A stretch of 18,576 nt of DNA, taken from positions 1 to 18,576 of the forward strand of contig JACNFT010000058.1 in assembly GCA_014384505.1 (NCBI GenBank), read 5' to 3'. The notes beneath the pieces are model-generated. The model did no database searches, had not been told where the DNA came from, and saw only the letters and a program-made list of their open reading frames with translations. Positions 7,364-15,460 of the stretch are shown one piece after another. The DNA comes from Cryomorphaceae bacterium (GTDB lineage Bacteria; Bacteroidota; Bacteroidia; Flavobacteriales; BACL11). Position 1 is the stretch's first letter; the number at the start of each line of letters is the position of its first letter. The translations under genes were made by a program, and so were the position numbers.

Positions 7364-8095
7364 TTAAAATAAATAAGCAATAGAAAATGAAATAACACTA
7401 TTTTTTATTTCATAAACATTTATTTCTGGATCATTAATGAGCATTCCATTTACAATTCCTATATCCTTTATCTTTGCAACAGTTCCCGCTTTCATAAGGC
7501 TAGTATTCACCCTAGAATCAATTAAGAAGTTCTCAGTTAAATAATATGAAATCCCTAAATTAACACCTACATCTATTGTCTCTTCTTCATAAGTTCCATC
7601 TGGTAATTCTGCTGGTGATTGTAAATGTAATAGATAATTATCATTTTGACCTTTATCAGTTAGGGTATAATCAGGAGTAAGAATAAAAGAAACTGAAGGG
7701 CCAAAATTTAGAGCCAATTTATCAGTAGCTTTATAGCTTATTGTAGGATTTAGTTCAACATATGCTAATTTCAATTCATTTGATGTGTTATGTACATCAC
7801 TTTGGTTTGGATCATAATCATGCGTGTATTCATAAGTAAAGGAAGCACCTTTTTGAGAGTAAATAAGCTCAGGATTGATATACCATTTGTCATTTAAAGC
7901 AATTTCCATATAGAAACCTCCTGCAATCCCTATTTGTGATGAAGTTTCAATATTCTTTACTCCTTCATTAGGAGTAGAAATAATATTTGAAATATTTGCT
8001 CCAAATTTAATTCCATATTTCATTGGGATTAAACTTTGAGCACTAGTTGCAATAGTTAAAAATGAAATAACTAAAATTGATGCTATTTTTTTCAT
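7364..8095 (-). CDS. PorT-like outer-membrane beta-barrel protein (OMP_b-brl family)
   Basis: The 243-residue protein has a signal peptide (MKKIASILVISFLTIATSAQ) followed by a barrel of the outer-membrane protein beta-barrel domain type. The mature start MKYGIKFGANISNI is the typical first strand (GIKxGxNxS). Later strands include GIAGGFYMEIALNDKWYINPELIYSQKG, YVELNPTISYKATDKLALNFGPSVSFIL and NLGISYYLTENFLIDSRVN, each separated by acidic loops. The chain ends in SFSIAYLF, with the terminal aromatic residue expected for recognition by the outer-membrane assembly machinery. Its start lies nine bases after the dnaN stop, so it may share the dnaN transcript. The role is unknown; porin, receptor or adhesin functions cannot be told apart from sequence. 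Confidence 0.82.
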   Translation of the reverse strand: MKKIASILVISFLTIATSAQSLIPMKYGIKFGANISNIISTPNEGVKNIETSSQIGIAGGFYMEIALNDKWYINPELIYSQKGASFTYEYTHDYDPNQSDVHNTSNELKLAYVELNPTISYKATDKLALNFGPSVSFILTPDYTLTDKGQNDNYLLHLQSPAELPDGTYEEETIDVGVNLGISYYLTENFLIDSRVNTSLMKAGTVAKIKDIGIVNGMLINDPEINVYEIKNSVISFSIAYLF

Positions 8096-8104
8096 AGTTT
8101 TTTA

Positions 8105-9223
8105 TTAAGAATTTAACATTACTGGCATTACTAACATAAGAGTATTTTCTCCTTCTTCTAAACCATCAAGCGGCAATATAATACCTGCTCGGTTTGGCGC
8201 ACTCATTTCAATTGAAATTTGCTCAGCACCAATATTGTTTAACATATCAATTACAAACTTAGAATTAAACCCAATTTCCATATCTTCTCCTTCATACTGG
8301 CATGATAACCTTTCTTCCGCTTTATTTGAAAAGTCTAAATCTTCTGATGTTATTTGTAATTCACTACCTGCAACCTTAAAACGGATTTGGTGAGTCGTTT
8401 TATTGGCATAAATAGAAACTCTTTTGATAGAACTTAAAAGAGCTGCAGTTTCAATTGTTAACTTATTAGGATTTTCTTTAGGAATTACTGCTTCATAGTT
8501 AGGATATTTACCATCAATAAGACGGCAGATAATAGTAATATTACCAAAAGAGAACAAAGCATTTGTTTCGTTGTATTCTAAAGTTATATCAGCATCATCA
8601 ACAATATTATTTTTAAGAATAGTTAATGGTTTTTTAGGAAGAATAAAAGATGCAGTCTTATCTGACTTTACATCCGTACGAGTGTGTCTAACTAATTTAT
8701 GAGCATCAGTAGCTACAAATGTTGTTTGCTCGCTTGAAAGCTCGCAGAACACTCCTGACATAACAGGGCGCAACTCATCATTACCACTAGCAAATAAAGT
8801 TTTGTTAATAGCATTAGCGAGTACATCTCCTTTAATAGTAGTTGAGGATGAGGCTTGTAAAGTTGGCATTTTAGGAAATTCATCAGCATTTTGTCCTGCT
8901 AATTTATAATTCCCAAGTTCTGAACTCATCTCAATTCCAAAAGTAATGTTATTGATAATAAAGGATAAAGGCTGATTAGAAAAGGTTTTTAAGGTGTCAA
9001 TTAAAATTCGAGCAGGAATAGTAATTTTTCCATCTTCATCAGCCTCAACACTAATAGAGGACATCATAGTCGTTTCTAAATCAGAAGCAATAATTGACAT
9101 TTTATTATTACTTATATTAAATAAAAAATTATCCAAAATTGGCAAAGTATTACTTGAACTAATAACTCCATTTAGTTTCTGTAATTCCCTTAACAATGCT
9201 GTACTATTAACTATAAATTTCAT
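8105..9223 (-). CDS. dnaN: DNA polymerase III beta subunit (sliding clamp)
   Basis: DnaN forms a ring dimer around DNA and tethers the replicative polymerase. The product is 372 residues, the usual length. It begins MKFIVNSTALLRELQKLNGVI and runs through three repeated clamp domains: about 1-120 (ILDNFLFNI, ASDLETTMMS, IPARILIDTLKTF), 130-245 (SGVFCELSS, ATDAHKLVRH) and 250-372 (FKVAGSELQITSEDLDFSNKAEE, then the C-terminal VMPVMLNS). The ATDAHKL and VMP segments line the pocket that binds partner peptides in known clamps. No dnaA, recF or gyrB is beside it; instead it lies between a gliding-related operon and a barrel-protein gene. A likely promoter box sits at 9262-9269. Confidence 0.97.
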   Translation of the reverse strand: MKFIVNSTALLRELQKLNGVISSSNTLPILDNFLFNISNNKMSIIASDLETTMMSSISVEADEDGKITIPARILIDTLKTFSNQPLSFIINNITFGIEMSSELGNYKLAGQNADEFPKMPTLQASSSTTIKGDVLANAINKTLFASGNDELRPVMSGVFCELSSEQTTFVATDAHKLVRHTRTDVKSDKTASFILPKKPLTILKNNIVDDADITLEYNETNALFSFGNITIICRLIDGKYPNYEAVIPKENPNKLTIETAALLSSIKRVSIYANKTTHQIRFKVAGSELQITSEDLDFSNKAEERLSCQYEGEDMEIGFNSKFVIDMLNNIGAEQISIEMSAPNRAGIILPLDGLEEGENTLMLVMPVMLNS

Positions 9224-9261
9224 TCTATGAGTTGTGTTTTTTAGTGATTTATTTTAAGTGT

Positions 9262-9269
9262 CAAATATA
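9262..9269 (-). promoter_or_regulatory. Candidate -7 promoter box for dnaN
   Basis: The minus strand reads TATATTTG, a full match to TAnnTTTG. Transcription would begin near 9256, with a leader of roughly 33 bases. It lies in the 76-base gap between the DUF4340 gene and dnaN. No upstream TTG box is visible at the expected distance. Confidence 0.42.
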
Positions 9270-9299
9270 ATTTTTCTATTGATATAGCTGAGCTTTTTA

Positions 9300-10253
9300 T
9301 TACTGTAATTGATCAATAGTAATTAACACTTTGTTGAAAACATAATCCTGTATAAGCATAAGCTCTCCATTATTCAATGTAGCATGCATTCGTTTAACAG
9401 TAAAGTTATCTTCCTTGTCTTTTATAAACTTACCTGCAATAGCATAAGTTCGTAAAGTATCATTATTTACAATTAGTTCGTGTAGGGGTGTAGCAAACTC
9501 TATTTTCTCTTTTTCATCCTTATAGCTTTCACAATTTAATAGTTTAAAAGCATTTAGTAATTGTAATGCTTTTTCTGGATTAAAACTTACTTCATTTTCT
9601 GAATTATTAAGTAAAATCATTGATGCTGTAGTTAAGGTAAATGATTTTTCAGGCTCTTGAAAATGATTCACTATAACTCTTACGATTTTTTCAGCTTTTA
9701 AACTAAATATATTAGTTGTTCGCCAATCCTTTTCACTTAATTTATTTCCTTGAATTCCGTATCTTGGGGAGAGGAAGCCATTAAAGGAAGGGATGTGAGT
9801 AATGAAAGGAATTTCACTGCCAGAAAGAAACATATAAGTTCCTAAATGATTTGAGGTTGAACTACCAATAGTATAGGTTTTGTTAGGTGTTTCTTGATTT
9901 GTATAAATTTCAATTTTTACGCCTGTAGTGGCTAAATTTTTAATCACATTATCAAAAGCATTTTTTGAAACTGGTCTTTGAATTCTAATTTGATTGATAG
10001 TAGTAAGGATAGTATTAATCGCATCTTTTCTAACTTCATATTTATTATTAACTACCCAGTTTTTTTCATTTCTATTCAAGGTAATAGTCGTACCATTTCT
10101 GTCAGCAATAAATATTTTACTTACTGATGCTGTGTCACTTATTGCAAAATTATTTTCAAGACTAATAGTTGATTTACTATCAGAAGATAGAAACCAAATT
10201 AATGCAGCCATTAGTATAATAAGTGCAAGGTATAACAATTGTTTTTTAGCCAT
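9300..10253 (-). CDS. DUF4340-type membrane-anchored protein, partner of GldF/GldG
   Basis: The protein has 317 residues with one N-terminal membrane helix (about 5-23, LLYLALIILMAALIWFL) and a large periplasmic part. The pattern matches DUF4340 proteins: VSKIFIADRNGTTITLNRNEKNWVVNNKYEVRKDAINTIL near 45-85, then KIEIYTNQETPNKTYTIG and the segment ending FLSPRYGI. No enzyme motif is seen. Its ATG overlaps the end of gldG by eight bases, so the two are very likely translated together. DUF4340 proteins are often found next to GldG-like ABC transporter genes, which suggests it is an accessory part of that complex, but its job is unknown. It is the last gene of the operon that begins at 13486. Confidence 0.75.
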   Translation of the reverse strand: MAKKQLLYLALIILMAALIWFLSSDSKSTISLENNFAISDTASVSKIFIADRNGTTITLNRNEKNWVVNNKYEVRKDAINTILTTINQIRIQRPVSKNAFDNVIKNLATTGVKIEIYTNQETPNKTYTIGSSTSNHLGTYMFLSGSEIPFITHIPSFNGFLSPRYGIQGNKLSEKDWRTTNIFSLKAEKIVRVIVNHFQEPEKSFTLTTASMILLNNSENEVSFNPEKALQLLNAFKLLNCESYKDEKEKIEFATPLHELIVNNDTLRTYAIAGKFIKDKEDNFTVKRMHATLNNGELMLIQDYVFNKVLITIDQLQ

Positions 10254-11973
10254 ATTTTCTTTTTTTATACCTTACAAAAAATAAGGCAAATATTAATAAT
10301 AATAATATTGGAAGAGCAATATTTATTAGCTGAATGATAAATTTGTTTTTTTGAATCTTTTTTTTATCTAACATTCTTAAGCTAAGCTCCTTTACTTTTA
10401 AATGTGATAAACTATTATCACCACAAAGGTACTGCACAGCATTGATTATAAAATGTTTGTTTCCAGAGTAAGTGAATTTTAAATTTTTGTCATAACCAAG
10501 TGAATAAATCCCTCCAGAATTACTTAAATCATTAGCAATCATATCTCCATCACTTACAACTATCATTTTAGTACTTACACTTTTTTCAATAAATTGTATC
10601 TGTTTATTTTTCTGGACTAATTTATTCTTGAATACGGATTCGAATTCTCCTTCTAGCAAGATAGCTATTGATAAAAATTCTTTATTATAACTATTGGTAG
10701 TTGGAGGGTTTTCCAAAATGCCTAAACTAATTTTACTAGGAGCAGGATTCAATCTGCTTTCCTTGGAACTGTGCAGAAGAATAGTTTTTCGAATGTTATT
10801 TTTAATGGTATCTATTGAACTGACAAATTCACATTTTATCCCATCTAAACCTTTTGAAATAGGATGATTACTATTCGAAACTAATAAAGCAGAGTAGGGC
10901 CAACTAAAATAAGATTGTTGGGGCTTATTATTGCTGTATCCTGTTATAATAGGGATTTTAGTAGATCGCAAATCTTCAATCAAATTTGCATTAATACGCA
11001 CTCCATATCTTAAGAGTTGATCCTCAATATTTAATACATTTTTAGTGGCAATAAAAGTTCCTGATTTATTCTGTAAACTATCCATACTTGCCTTAACTCC
11101 ATCAACCAACCATAGTACTTTACCTCCCTGCATAATGTACTGATCAATAAGGAGTTTGTCCAAGTTATTGAAAGGAATAGTTGGCTTTGCTATTATGATA
11201 GCTTTGTAGGAATTTAAAAGGACTAATTGTCTTGATAAATCAGGCAGCATAGTAGTGCTATCAATGGTAAATTCCTTAATATTAAATCGGTCAACTTTAT
11301 AGTAATAGGAAAGGTTGAAATTGTCATCTAGTACTGATTCTGTAATATCATAAACTTGTTGTTCGCTTAACTCTCCATTTCCTTCTAAAAAAGCAATTTT
11401 AGTTAACCTATTTTTGGTTAAATGCTCAATAGCTGATACAAATTCATATTCAAGCCCTTCTATAGAAGTATTGATATTACTTCCTGGTGTTTCTCCTGGC
11501 GATTGCTTTAAAAAATTGACAGCTGATTGTTTGTCTTTATAATAAATAATTGCTCCAGGGAAAACAATCTGATTTACTTGTTTTCCATCTTTTATAATTT
11601 CTAAATCAGTAGGGGATAACTTCAGTTTCACTAATTGTTTGAATAAAGCTAATTTCTCGATATCATTGGCAACATTGTTAGGATTAATAAACTCAAAATC
11701 AATATTTTTATTTCCTATTGCTTTAAATCGTTTAAGTAAATCTTCAGTTGATTTTTGTAGTTTTTTAAATTCTGCAGGAAAGTCACCTTCCAGATATACT
11801 TTAATAAACAACTTATCATCTAAACTATTAATTATTGTAGTTGATGCCTTAGCAAAAGAATATTTATTATCAGCCGTTAAATCAACATTCCAATTAATAA
11901 AGCTGCTGAGTATATTTATAAATAATACAAGTACAATAAGTAAAGCTGTTGATATGTATTTATTAGCCTTCAT
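10246..11973 (-). CDS. gldG: Gliding-motility ABC transporter-associated protein GldG
   Basis: GldG is the substrate-binding-like, membrane-anchored partner of the GldA/GldF transporter needed for gliding in some Flavobacteria. The protein has 575 residues. A helix at about 7-27 (ISTALLIVLVLFINILSSF) is followed by NWNVDLTADNKYSFAKAST, a hallmark of this family. A periplasmic region of the ABC_transp_aux type covers about 30-300 (for example EGLEYEFVSAIEHLTKNRLTKIAFLEGNGELS). The LWLVDGV and MIVVSDGDMIANDL segments follow, and a C-terminal helix lies at about 546-566 before a Lys/Arg-rich tail. It overlaps gldF by one base and the DUF4340 gene by eight bases. The ATPase gene gldA is not in this window. 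Confidence 0.9.
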   Translation of the reverse strand: MKANKYISTALLIVLVLFINILSSFINWNVDLTADNKYSFAKASTTIINSLDDKLFIKVYLEGDFPAEFKKLQKSTEDLLKRFKAIGNKNIDFEFINPNNVANDIEKLALFKQLVKLKLSPTDLEIIKDGKQVNQIVFPGAIIYYKDKQSAVNFLKQSPGETPGSNINTSIEGLEYEFVSAIEHLTKNRLTKIAFLEGNGELSEQQVYDITESVLDDNFNLSYYYKVDRFNIKEFTIDSTTMLPDLSRQLVLLNSYKAIIIAKPTIPFNNLDKLLIDQYIMQGGKVLWLVDGVKASMDSLQNKSGTFIATKNVLNIEDQLLRYGVRINANLIEDLRSTKIPIITGYSNNKPQQSYFSWPYSALLVSNSNHPISKGLDGIKCEFVSSIDTIKNNIRKTILLHSSKESRLNPAPSKISLGILENPPTTNSYNKEFLSIAILLEGEFESVFKNKLVQKNKQIQFIEKSVSTKMIVVSDGDMIANDLSNSGGIYSLGYDKNLKFTYSGNKHFIINAVQYLCGDNSLSHLKVKELSLRMLDKKKIQKNKFIIQLINIALPILLLLIFALFFVRYKKRKYG

Positions 11974-12704
11974 TATGATTTTCTTTCAGTAATAACAAGT
12001 TCAGTAAGCTTAATAAATAAAATGGTAAATGATAAAAAATAGATAATATCAGAAAGTTTGACCAAGCCTTTACTCATCATATCATAATGAAAAGAAATTC
12101 CTATTTGCTGAATAATCAAATCAAAATTTTTAAAAATGGGAAGTTCACTTAGTACATCAAATCCAAAATAAAATAAAGTGCTTAGTAAAATAGCAAATGC
12201 AAAGGAAATAATCTGATTATTTGCTAGAGATGAAGCAAAGATACTAATAGCTGAAAAGAGTGCGCATAAAAAGATTAAGCCAAAATATGAACCCATAATA
12301 CCTGCTAAATCAAGGTTGCCAACGCTCTCTCCCAAATAGTAAATACTAACTACATAAATTAGTGTAGGAAGTATGGTAAATAAAACCAAAATAAAAACAG
12401 CTAAAAACTTGGCTAAGATAATCTGCAATGAGGTAATTGGTTTAGTAATTAAAGTTTCAATAGTGCCTGATGAATATTCTTCAGTAAAAATACGCATACT
12501 TATAGCAGGGATAAACAATAAAAAGAACAAAGGAGCGCTAGTAAAAAAAATATCCATGTCAGCATAGCCGTAGCTTAGAATATTCATATCGCTAAAATCC
12601 GACCATAATAAAATACTATTTATCAATAGAAAAATACCAATAATTAAATAACCAATAGGCGTACTAAAAAAGACACTTATTTCTTTTCTAAAGAGTGCAA
12701 TCAT
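11973..12704 (-). CDS. gldF: Gliding-motility ABC transporter permease GldF
   Basis: GldF is the permease subunit of the gliding-associated ABC transporter. The 243-residue chain has about six membrane helices (near 16-34, 50-70, 94-120, 134-160, 167-190 and 216-238). The region RIFTEEYSSGTIETLITKPIT (near 70-90) is the typical cytoplasmic coupling segment of ABC-2 type permeases, where the ATPase docks. The N-terminal LFRKEISVFFSTPIGYLIIG is also typical. Its start overlaps the end of the upstream DUF62 gene by four bases (ATGA), and its stop overlaps gldG by one base, so this is a tightly coupled set. What is transported is not known. In related species GldA, GldF and GldG are needed for gliding, but not in all gliders. 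Confidence 0.9.
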   Translation of the reverse strand: MIALFRKEISVFFSTPIGYLIIGIFLLINSILLWSDFSDMNILSYGYADMDIFFTSAPLFFLLFIPAISMRIFTEEYSSGTIETLITKPITSLQIILAKFLAVFILVLFTILPTLIYVVSIYYLGESVGNLDLAGIMGSYFGLIFLCALFSAISIFASSLANNQIISFAFAILLSTLFYFGFDVLSELPIFKNFDLIIQQIGISFHYDMMSKGLVKLSDIIYFLSFTILFIKLTELVITERKS

Positions 12705-13486
12705 TTAAATTCTATTCTAATAATTTCATGTAACTTTAAGCCTAATAAGGTGTTTGCCGTGCCTTTATTCATAGCAATTTGAAGTTGTTGGTTTTCTCCA
12801 AAAATAGCTAGCTTATCTCCTGGAGGAACATCATTATATTTTTCAGAAATAATAGTAATTTTTTCATCCTCTCTACCATAATAAATAATAAAATCTCTAC
12901 CTTTTTGAATATCTAGAAACATTGCTTTATCAATATTGGTGATAGCATTTCCATAATTATCATTATAAACGATAACTCCTTTAATTAAATCTTTTTCTTT
13001 TACAGCTTTTAAATCTGTTCTATGTATAAGGTAATCGTTAACAACTGTACCAATCATCTCCATTGTTCCGCCTCTAGCTAAATGGCATGCAGCAGAAGCA
13101 AAAATATTTTTTGTAGCAAATGTTAGGCAATTTGATTCTTGAGCAATATTTAATTGGATTATCTTTTCTGCTTTCATCTCAGTTAATAATAAAGAAAAAA
13201 GTCCATTGTCAGTCCCAATAAAATAATGGCCATTTGCTTTTACTGCTAAATGCTCGTTTTCAATACTTAACTCATCATCAACACTTATAATATGAATACT
13301 ACCTACAGGAAAATCTTTATAACAATTACGTAATACAAAAGCAGCTTGGGGTATATTAAAAGCAGTAATATTATTCGTAATATCAACAATTTTAGCGTCA
13401 TCTAATTGACTATAAATGCTTCCTTTTACTGATGCAAGATAGCTATCCTTTGTCCCTAAATCAGTTGTAAGTGTAATTATTGCCAT
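12701..13486 (-). CDS. DUF62 / SAM hydroxide adenosyltransferase-family protein with altered active-site motifs
   Basis: The 261-residue protein belongs to the DUF62 family, whose studied members split S-adenosylmethionine into adenosine and methionine using water. Family traits are the start ITLTTDLGTKDSYLASVKG (Asp9 and neighbours), VDITNNI near 34-40, FIGTDNGLFSLL near 89-100, and the C-terminal barrel domain containing IVYNDNYGNAITNID. Two signatures depart from the norm. The usual VDPGVGxxR reads VDDELSIEN, so Asp70 is kept but the expected Arg is Asn77. The usual TFHGRDIFAP reads TFATKNIFAS, so the expected His is Ala124. The alignment was made by eye. If right, the catalytic Asp-Arg-His set is incomplete, and the role may be binding or a changed reaction. 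It is the first gene of the operon with gldF, gldG and the DUF4340 gene. Confidence 0.85.
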   Translation of the reverse strand: MAIITLTTDLGTKDSYLASVKGSIYSQLDDAKIVDITNNITAFNIPQAAFVLRNCYKDFPVGSIHIISVDDELSIENEHLAVKANGHYFIGTDNGLFSLLLTEMKAEKIIQLNIAQESNCLTFATKNIFASAACHLARGGTMEMIGTVVNDYLIHRTDLKAVKEKDLIKGVIVYNDNYGNAITNIDKAMFLDIQKGRDFIIYYGREDEKITIISEKYNDVPPGDKLAIFGENQQLQIAMNKGTANTLLGLKLHEIIRIEFK

Positions 13487-13502
13487 TTATTATGAAAAGC
13501 TA

Positions 13503-13534
13503 TTGATGAAGTAGTTAAAATATTGTTATTTTTG
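13503..13534 (+). promoter_or_regulatory. Candidate promoter for the phoH-purC-glycosyltransferase operon
   Basis: A TTG at 13503-13505 and TATTTTTG at 13527-13534 are separated by 21 bases, fitting the Bacteroidota pattern TTG, 17-23 bases, TAnnTTTG. Transcription would start near 13540, about 35 bases before the phoH ATG. It is the best promoter match in the window. Confidence 0.55.
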
Positions 13535-13540
13535 TAACAC

Positions 13541-13548
13541 CAAAATTA
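13541..13548 (-). promoter_or_regulatory. Candidate -7 promoter box for the DUF62-gldF-gldG operon
   Basis: The minus strand reads TAATTTTG, matching TAnnTTTG. The start would be near 13535, leaving a leader of about 49 bases. It lies only six bases from the box of the opposing operon, so the two polymerase sites overlap. No TTG box is seen at the usual distance. Confidence 0.42.
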
Positions 13549-13574
13549 AAATAAATCTATGAACAGTATAGTTA

Positions 13575-14516
13575 ATGAGTGAAAAATTAATAACACTTAG
13601 TAACATTGAGTTAATAAAACTATTTGGAACTAATAACAGCAAGTTAGATAAGATAAAAACTTTATTTCCTCAAATTAAGATTATATCTAGAGGAGAACAA
13701 TTAAAAACAATAGGAAGTACTGATCAGATTAAATATTTTGAACAGAAATTAACGGCTTTTATAAAACACATTAATCAATATAATTCTCTTACCATAAATC
13801 AAATTGAATGTTTAGTTGAAGGGGATGAGTTAGAAATTCTAAAAACAAAAGATGATATTATTTTACACGGACAAAATGGTAAAGTAATAAAAGCACGAAC
13901 TGCTAACCAACGTAAAATGATTAGTGAGATTGAAAAAAACGATATGCTATTTGCTATTGGCCCAGCAGGAACAGGAAAAACATACACAGCAGTAGCCATT
14001 GCAGTCAAATCACTTAAAGACAGGCAAGTAAAAAGAATAATCTTTACAAGACCAGCTGTTGAAGCAGGAGAGAATTTAGGATTCCTTCCTGGCGATTTAA
14101 AAGAGAAGTTAGATCCTTACATGCAACCAATATATGATGCGCTTTTTGATATGATTCCCATAGAAAGATTAAATGAATATATAGAAAACGGAACAATACA
14201 GATTGCTCCTTTAGCATTTATGAGAGGTCGCACTTTGGATAAAGCATTTGTGATACTGGATGAAGGTCAAAATAGTACAGAACAGCAAATGAAAATGTTT
14301 TTAACAAGAATGGGAAGGTCAGCTAAGTTCATTATCACAGGAGATGAAACTCAAATTGACTTACCAAGAAATCAAAAATCAGGATTAATAAACGCAATTA
14401 CCATATTGAAAGACATCAAGGATATTAGTTTTGTAACTCTTGATAAAAATGATGTAATAAGACACAAATTAGTAAAAGATATAATTAATGCATATAAAAA
14501 CAAAAACAATGATTAA
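13575..14516 (+). CDS. phoH: PhoH-family ATPase
   Basis: The 313-residue cytosolic protein belongs to the PhoH family of predicted RNA-linked ATPases. The N-terminal 100 or so residues hold a small nucleic-acid-binding-like region (VEGDELEILKTKDDIILHGQNGKVIKART). The ATPase core follows: Walker A GPAGTGKT at 129-136, then ARPAVEAGENLGFLPGDLKEKLDPYMQPIYDAL-type residues around 155-190 (here beginning TRPAVEAGE), LAFMRGRTLD near 213-222, and Walker B VILDEGQNS with Asp229 and Glu230. ITGDETQIDLP near 257 is the last signature. The length is usual for the family. Its exact role is unresolved; RNA handling or phosphate stress is usually suggested. The end overlaps purC by eight bases if purC starts at 14509. 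Confidence 0.93.
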   Translation: MSEKLITLSNIELIKLFGTNNSKLDKIKTLFPQIKIISRGEQLKTIGSTDQIKYFEQKLTAFIKHINQYNSLTINQIECLVEGDELEILKTKDDIILHGQNGKVIKARTANQRKMISEIEKNDMLFAIGPAGTGKTYTAVAIAVKSLKDRQVKRIIFTRPAVEAGENLGFLPGDLKEKLDPYMQPIYDALFDMIPIERLNEYIENGTIQIAPLAFMRGRTLDKAFVILDEGQNSTEQQMKMFLTRMGRSAKFIITGDETQIDLPRNQKSGLINAITILKDIKDISFVTLDKNDVIRHKLVKDIINAYKNKNND

Positions 14517-15456
14517 TACAATTAAAGGAACAAATTTCCAATTACCAGGACAAACAAAATTCTACAAAGGAAAAGTTAGAGATGTGTATACTATAAATAA
14601 TGAAACACTAGTAATGGTAGCTTCCGACAGAATATCAGCTTTTGACCATGTACTGCCAGAAGGTATTCCTTACAAAGGACAAGTGTTAAGCCAAATTGCA
14701 GCAAAATTTTTAACAGCAACAGCTGATATTGTGCCTAACTGGATGGAAGCAACTCCTGACCCTAGTGTAACAATAGGTAAAATGTGTGATCCATTTATGG
14801 TTGAAATGGTGATTAGAGGATATTTAACAGGTCATGCTTGGAGAGAATATAAAGCAGGAAAAAGAATTTTATGTGGTGTAGAAATGCCTGATGGAATGGT
14901 GGAAAATCAAAAATTTGATAACCCTTTAATAACACCAACTACAAAAGCTGATGTAGGGCATGATGAAGATATTAGCCGTGAAGAAATTTTAGAACAAGGA
15001 ATTGTTGCTGAATCAGATTACCTACAACTAGAAAAATATACAAGAGCTATTTTCCAAAGAGGAACAGAAATGGCAGCTGAAAAAGGTTTAATTCTTGTAG
15101 ATACTAAATATGAATTTGGAAAAGATAAAAATGGTGTAATTACTTTAATTGATGAAATTCATACACCTGATTCTTCTCGTTATTTTTACATTAAAGGTTA
15201 TAAAGAAAATATTGCAAAAGGAGAACAACAAAAACAACTTTCAAAAGAGTTTGTACGTCAATGGTTAATTGAAAATGATTTTCAAGGAAAAGAGGGGCAA
15301 TCTATTCCTGAAATGAGTGAAGAATATTGCATTTCAGTTTCAGAAAGATACATAGAATTATTTGAATACATTACTGGAGATAAATTTATAAAAGAAGATG
15401 TAAGTGATGTGATTAATCGAGTTGAAAAAAATATTTTGAATTATTTAGCTAAATAA
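14509..15456 (+). CDS. purC: SAICAR synthase (phosphoribosylaminoimidazole-succinocarboxamide synthase)
   Basis: PurC joins aspartate to CAIR using ATP, a middle step of purine synthesis in the cytoplasm. From the ATG at 14509 the product has 315 residues, the long form common in Bacteroidota, compared with about 237 in E. coli. Key motifs are FYKGKVRDVY near 17-26 (ATP-binding strand-loop), VASDRISAFDHVLPEGIPYKG near 37-57, VEMVIRGYLTGHAWREY, TPTTKADVGHDEDIS, LVDTKYEFG, and LIDEIHTPDSSRYFY, the last including metal- and substrate-binding residues. An ATG at 14488, seven codons earlier, is in frame but would add residues not expected from the family and lengthen the overlap with phoH to 29 bases; I preferred 14509. 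No Shine-Dalgarno sequence helps to decide. Confidence 0.95.
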   Translation: MINTIKGTNFQLPGQTKFYKGKVRDVYTINNETLVMVASDRISAFDHVLPEGIPYKGQVLSQIAAKFLTATADIVPNWMEATPDPSVTIGKMCDPFMVEMVIRGYLTGHAWREYKAGKRILCGVEMPDGMVENQKFDNPLITPTTKADVGHDEDISREEILEQGIVAESDYLQLEKYTRAIFQRGTEMAAEKGLILVDTKYEFGKDKNGVITLIDEIHTPDSSRYFYIKGYKENIAKGEQQKQLSKEFVRQWLIENDFQGKEGQSIPEMSEEYCISVSERYIELFEYITGDKFIKEDVSDVINRVEKNILNYLAK

Positions 15457-15460
15457 TTAA

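Noticed and set aside
7357..7376. AT-only inverted repeat at the stop of the gene at 7364-8095
   Set aside because: It pairs only A and T with almost no loop, so the fold would be weak. A better terminator candidate lies just beyond it at 7311-7333.
9299..9323. Imperfect hairpin (ATTACT, TTGATCAA, AGTAAT) at the end of the DUF4340 gene
   Set aside because: The T-rich run is on the wrong strand for ending the minus-strand message, and the pairing is broken.
11639..11992. Open frame of 117 codons on the plus strand, opposite gldG
   Set aside because: It lies fully antisense to a firmly recognised gene, its translation has no domain or credible composition, and AT-rich DNA easily yields such frames.
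13559..13582. Seven-codon leader frame (MNSIVNE) overlapping the phoH start
   Set aside because: It fits the definition of a small upstream reading frame, but it is too short to judge and there is no ribosome-binding site or attenuator structure.
14488..14508. Alternative in-frame ATG for purC, seven codons upstream
   Set aside because: It would lengthen the overlap with phoH to 29 bases and add a Lys-rich start not expected in the family. The ATG at 14509 gives the usual N-terminus.
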